A stretch of DNA of 22,260 nt from assembly GCA_027022775.1 (NCBI GenBank), contig JALVXO010000280.1:1-22260 (forward strand). The letters are read 5' to 3'. The DNA is from Campylobacteraceae bacterium (lineage in GTDB: Bacteria; Campylobacterota; Campylobacteria; Campylobacterales; Sulfurovaceae). The notes under the pieces were generated by a model. It worked only from the letters and a program-made list of their open reading frames with translations, searched no databases and was not told the DNA's origin. The position numbers were made by a program, and so were the translations under genes. Below are positions 21,676-22,260 of the stretch, one piece after another. Position 1 is the stretch's first letter. Each line of letters opens with the position of its first letter.

Positions 21676-21767
21676 ATAGCTTCCGCAGGATGGCAGGATG
21701 CTTTTCTTTATCGCCTTTACATTTTACCATTCAAAACAAAAACCATTGCAAAGCAATGTTTCCAAAA

Positions 21768-21795
21768 CTATTTACTAATCACTATTCACAAATTA
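21768..21795 (+). repeat. 7-nt tandem array (CTATTCA type)
   Basis: CTATTTA, CTAATCA, CTATTCA and CAAATTA follow with an exact 7-nt step. Confidence 0.45.
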
Positions 21796-21846
21796 AAGCC
21801 GCACCACCGGCCCTAAGCTCTTAGCTAATGAGCTAAAAGCTCATTA
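21796..21846 (-). repeat. AGCT heptamer-array half-element, copy D
   Basis: Read on the minus strand, an AGCT array leads into GGCCGGTGGTGCGGCTTT. The 12-mer TGGTGCGGCTTT is identical to that in the core of copy A (6774-6785). The array encodes the last residues (NELLAH) and stop of the TauE/SafE gene. Confidence 0.55.
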
Positions 21847-22260
21847 ACAAGCATTGCAATAATCACCATATACATCGCTAGCAGCGACAGTTTGTGGTGT
21901 TTTGTATGGACTACCTCTTTTAATTTAATTCCCAAAATCACACCAAGCAGTGCGCCAAAGGCAACACTTAAAACCGTCAGAGGTTCAAGCGATAGACTAT
22001 CAAAAACACCTTTAGAGAGTTTATAAACAACCCCCGTAACAGATGAAAACACCACAAAAAAGAGACTCGCACTTGCAGCTTTTTTGGTATTGTAATGCAA
22101 AAATCCCACCATTATGGGCGTTAGTAAAACAGCTCCGCCGACACCCAGCATAATAGAGATTGTCCCAACAAATACGCCGATTAAAAACAGAAGCCAGGTT
22201 GCAACACTCTTTTCATCTCTATTATTATATTGCTTGCTTATAGCAACTCTGATAAAGGCT
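21825..22260 (-). CDS. TauE/SafE family membrane permease, C-terminal part (start outside window)
   Basis: TauE/SafE (DUF81) proteins are membrane permeases proposed to move sulfite, sulfonates or related anions. About 144 residues are visible, and the frame stays open to the window edge, so the ATG at 22151 is internal. The family repeat motif is clear: FLIGVFVGTISIMLGVGGAV, then LLTPIMVGFL. Later segments (LTVLSVAFGALLGVILGIKL, LLAMYMVIIAMLVNELL) are membrane helices. This corresponds to the second half of a protein of about 250 residues. The final residues and stop are encoded by AGCT array copy D. Substrate is unknown. Confidence 0.85.
   Translation of the reverse strand, partial: AFIRVAISKQYNNRDEKSVATWLLFLIGVFVGTISIMLGVGGAVLLTPIMVGFLHYNTKKAASASLFFVVFSSVTGVVYKLSKGVFDSLSLEPLTVLSVAFGALLGVILGIKLKEVVHTKHHKLSLLAMYMVIIAMLVNELLAH

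Larger units (their letters stand above)
21350..21824. other. Non-coding repeat island between uvrA and the TauE/SafE gene
   Basis: No convincing gene is seen. It holds copy C, the second CATTCTGAG palindrome, a worn CTTGACTAAGAATCCA copy of the hairpin repeat, an ACCAGAA array, a tandem GCAGGATG pair near 21690, a small hairpin CATTGC-AAA-GCAATG (21744-21758), a CTATTCA array and part of copy D. A uvrA promoter must lie within it, but I cannot place one. Confidence 0.65.

Noticed and set aside
1..22260. tRNA, prophage, canonical IS transposase or toxin-antitoxin genes
   Set aside because: I looked for tRNA-like ends, DDE transposases, integrases and small paired ORFs and saw none that could be supported.

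Overview
The window reads as chromosome of a Campylobacterota (epsilonproteobacterial) chemolithotroph. It is AT-rich and gene-dense with many overlapping starts and stops. It has the group's rlpA-hisB-kdsC-lptC order, a Campylobacter-type dimeric dUTPase, the four-subunit 2-oxoglutarate:acceptor oxidoreductase oorDABC beside sucCD, and a NosL-like protein. The genus cannot be fixed by reading alone.

Layout. 2-4573 (+): 3' part of ligA, a secreted thioredoxin-like protein, tatD, rlpA, hisB, kdsC and lptC, all close or overlapping. 4615-6722 (-): an Rrf2 regulator with three cysteines, a DHH/DHHA1 phosphoesterase and a dUTPase, with overlapping ends. 6972-7241 (+): rpsO with a terminator. 7265-9038 (-): an MFS transporter and a DUF2062 membrane protein. 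9163-10934 (+): modB-modC without modA. 10954-11244 (-): a small unrecognised acidic protein. 11501-13972 (+): sucC and sucD, split by an inserted four-helix-bundle (S23/23S-IVS family) gene. 14688-17582 (+): oorDABC. 17725-18426 (+): the NosL-like protein. 18533-21349 (-): uvrA with a TTG start. 21825-22260 (-): C-terminal part of a TauE/SafE permease running off the window.

Together sucCD and oorDABC interconvert succinate, succinyl-CoA and 2-oxoglutarate. This fits either the reductive TCA cycle of autotrophic Campylobacterota or an oxidative cycle using a ferredoxin- or quinone-linked 2-oxoglutarate oxidoreductase. hisB-kdsC-lptC joins histidine synthesis to Kdo synthesis and LPS export. 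modBC and the NosL-like protein suggest metal-dependent anaerobic respiration, but no terminal reductase is in view.

The most unusual signal lies between the genes. Many gaps hold short degenerate tandem arrays with a 7-nt period (unit families AGCTTAA, ATTAGAA, ACCAGAA, AGTTAAG, CTATTCA), plus an 8-nt family (CCAATACA). AGCTTAA arrays occur as facing inverted arms around a shared GC-rich hairpin core, and in one case around the four-helix-bundle gene inside sucCD. Several genes take their last codons and stop from such an array. Two larger non-coding islands (13973-14687 and 21350-21824) carry the same set of repeats. This is the best candidate here for an under-described element system: a heptamer-array palindrome family with a possible protein-coding member.
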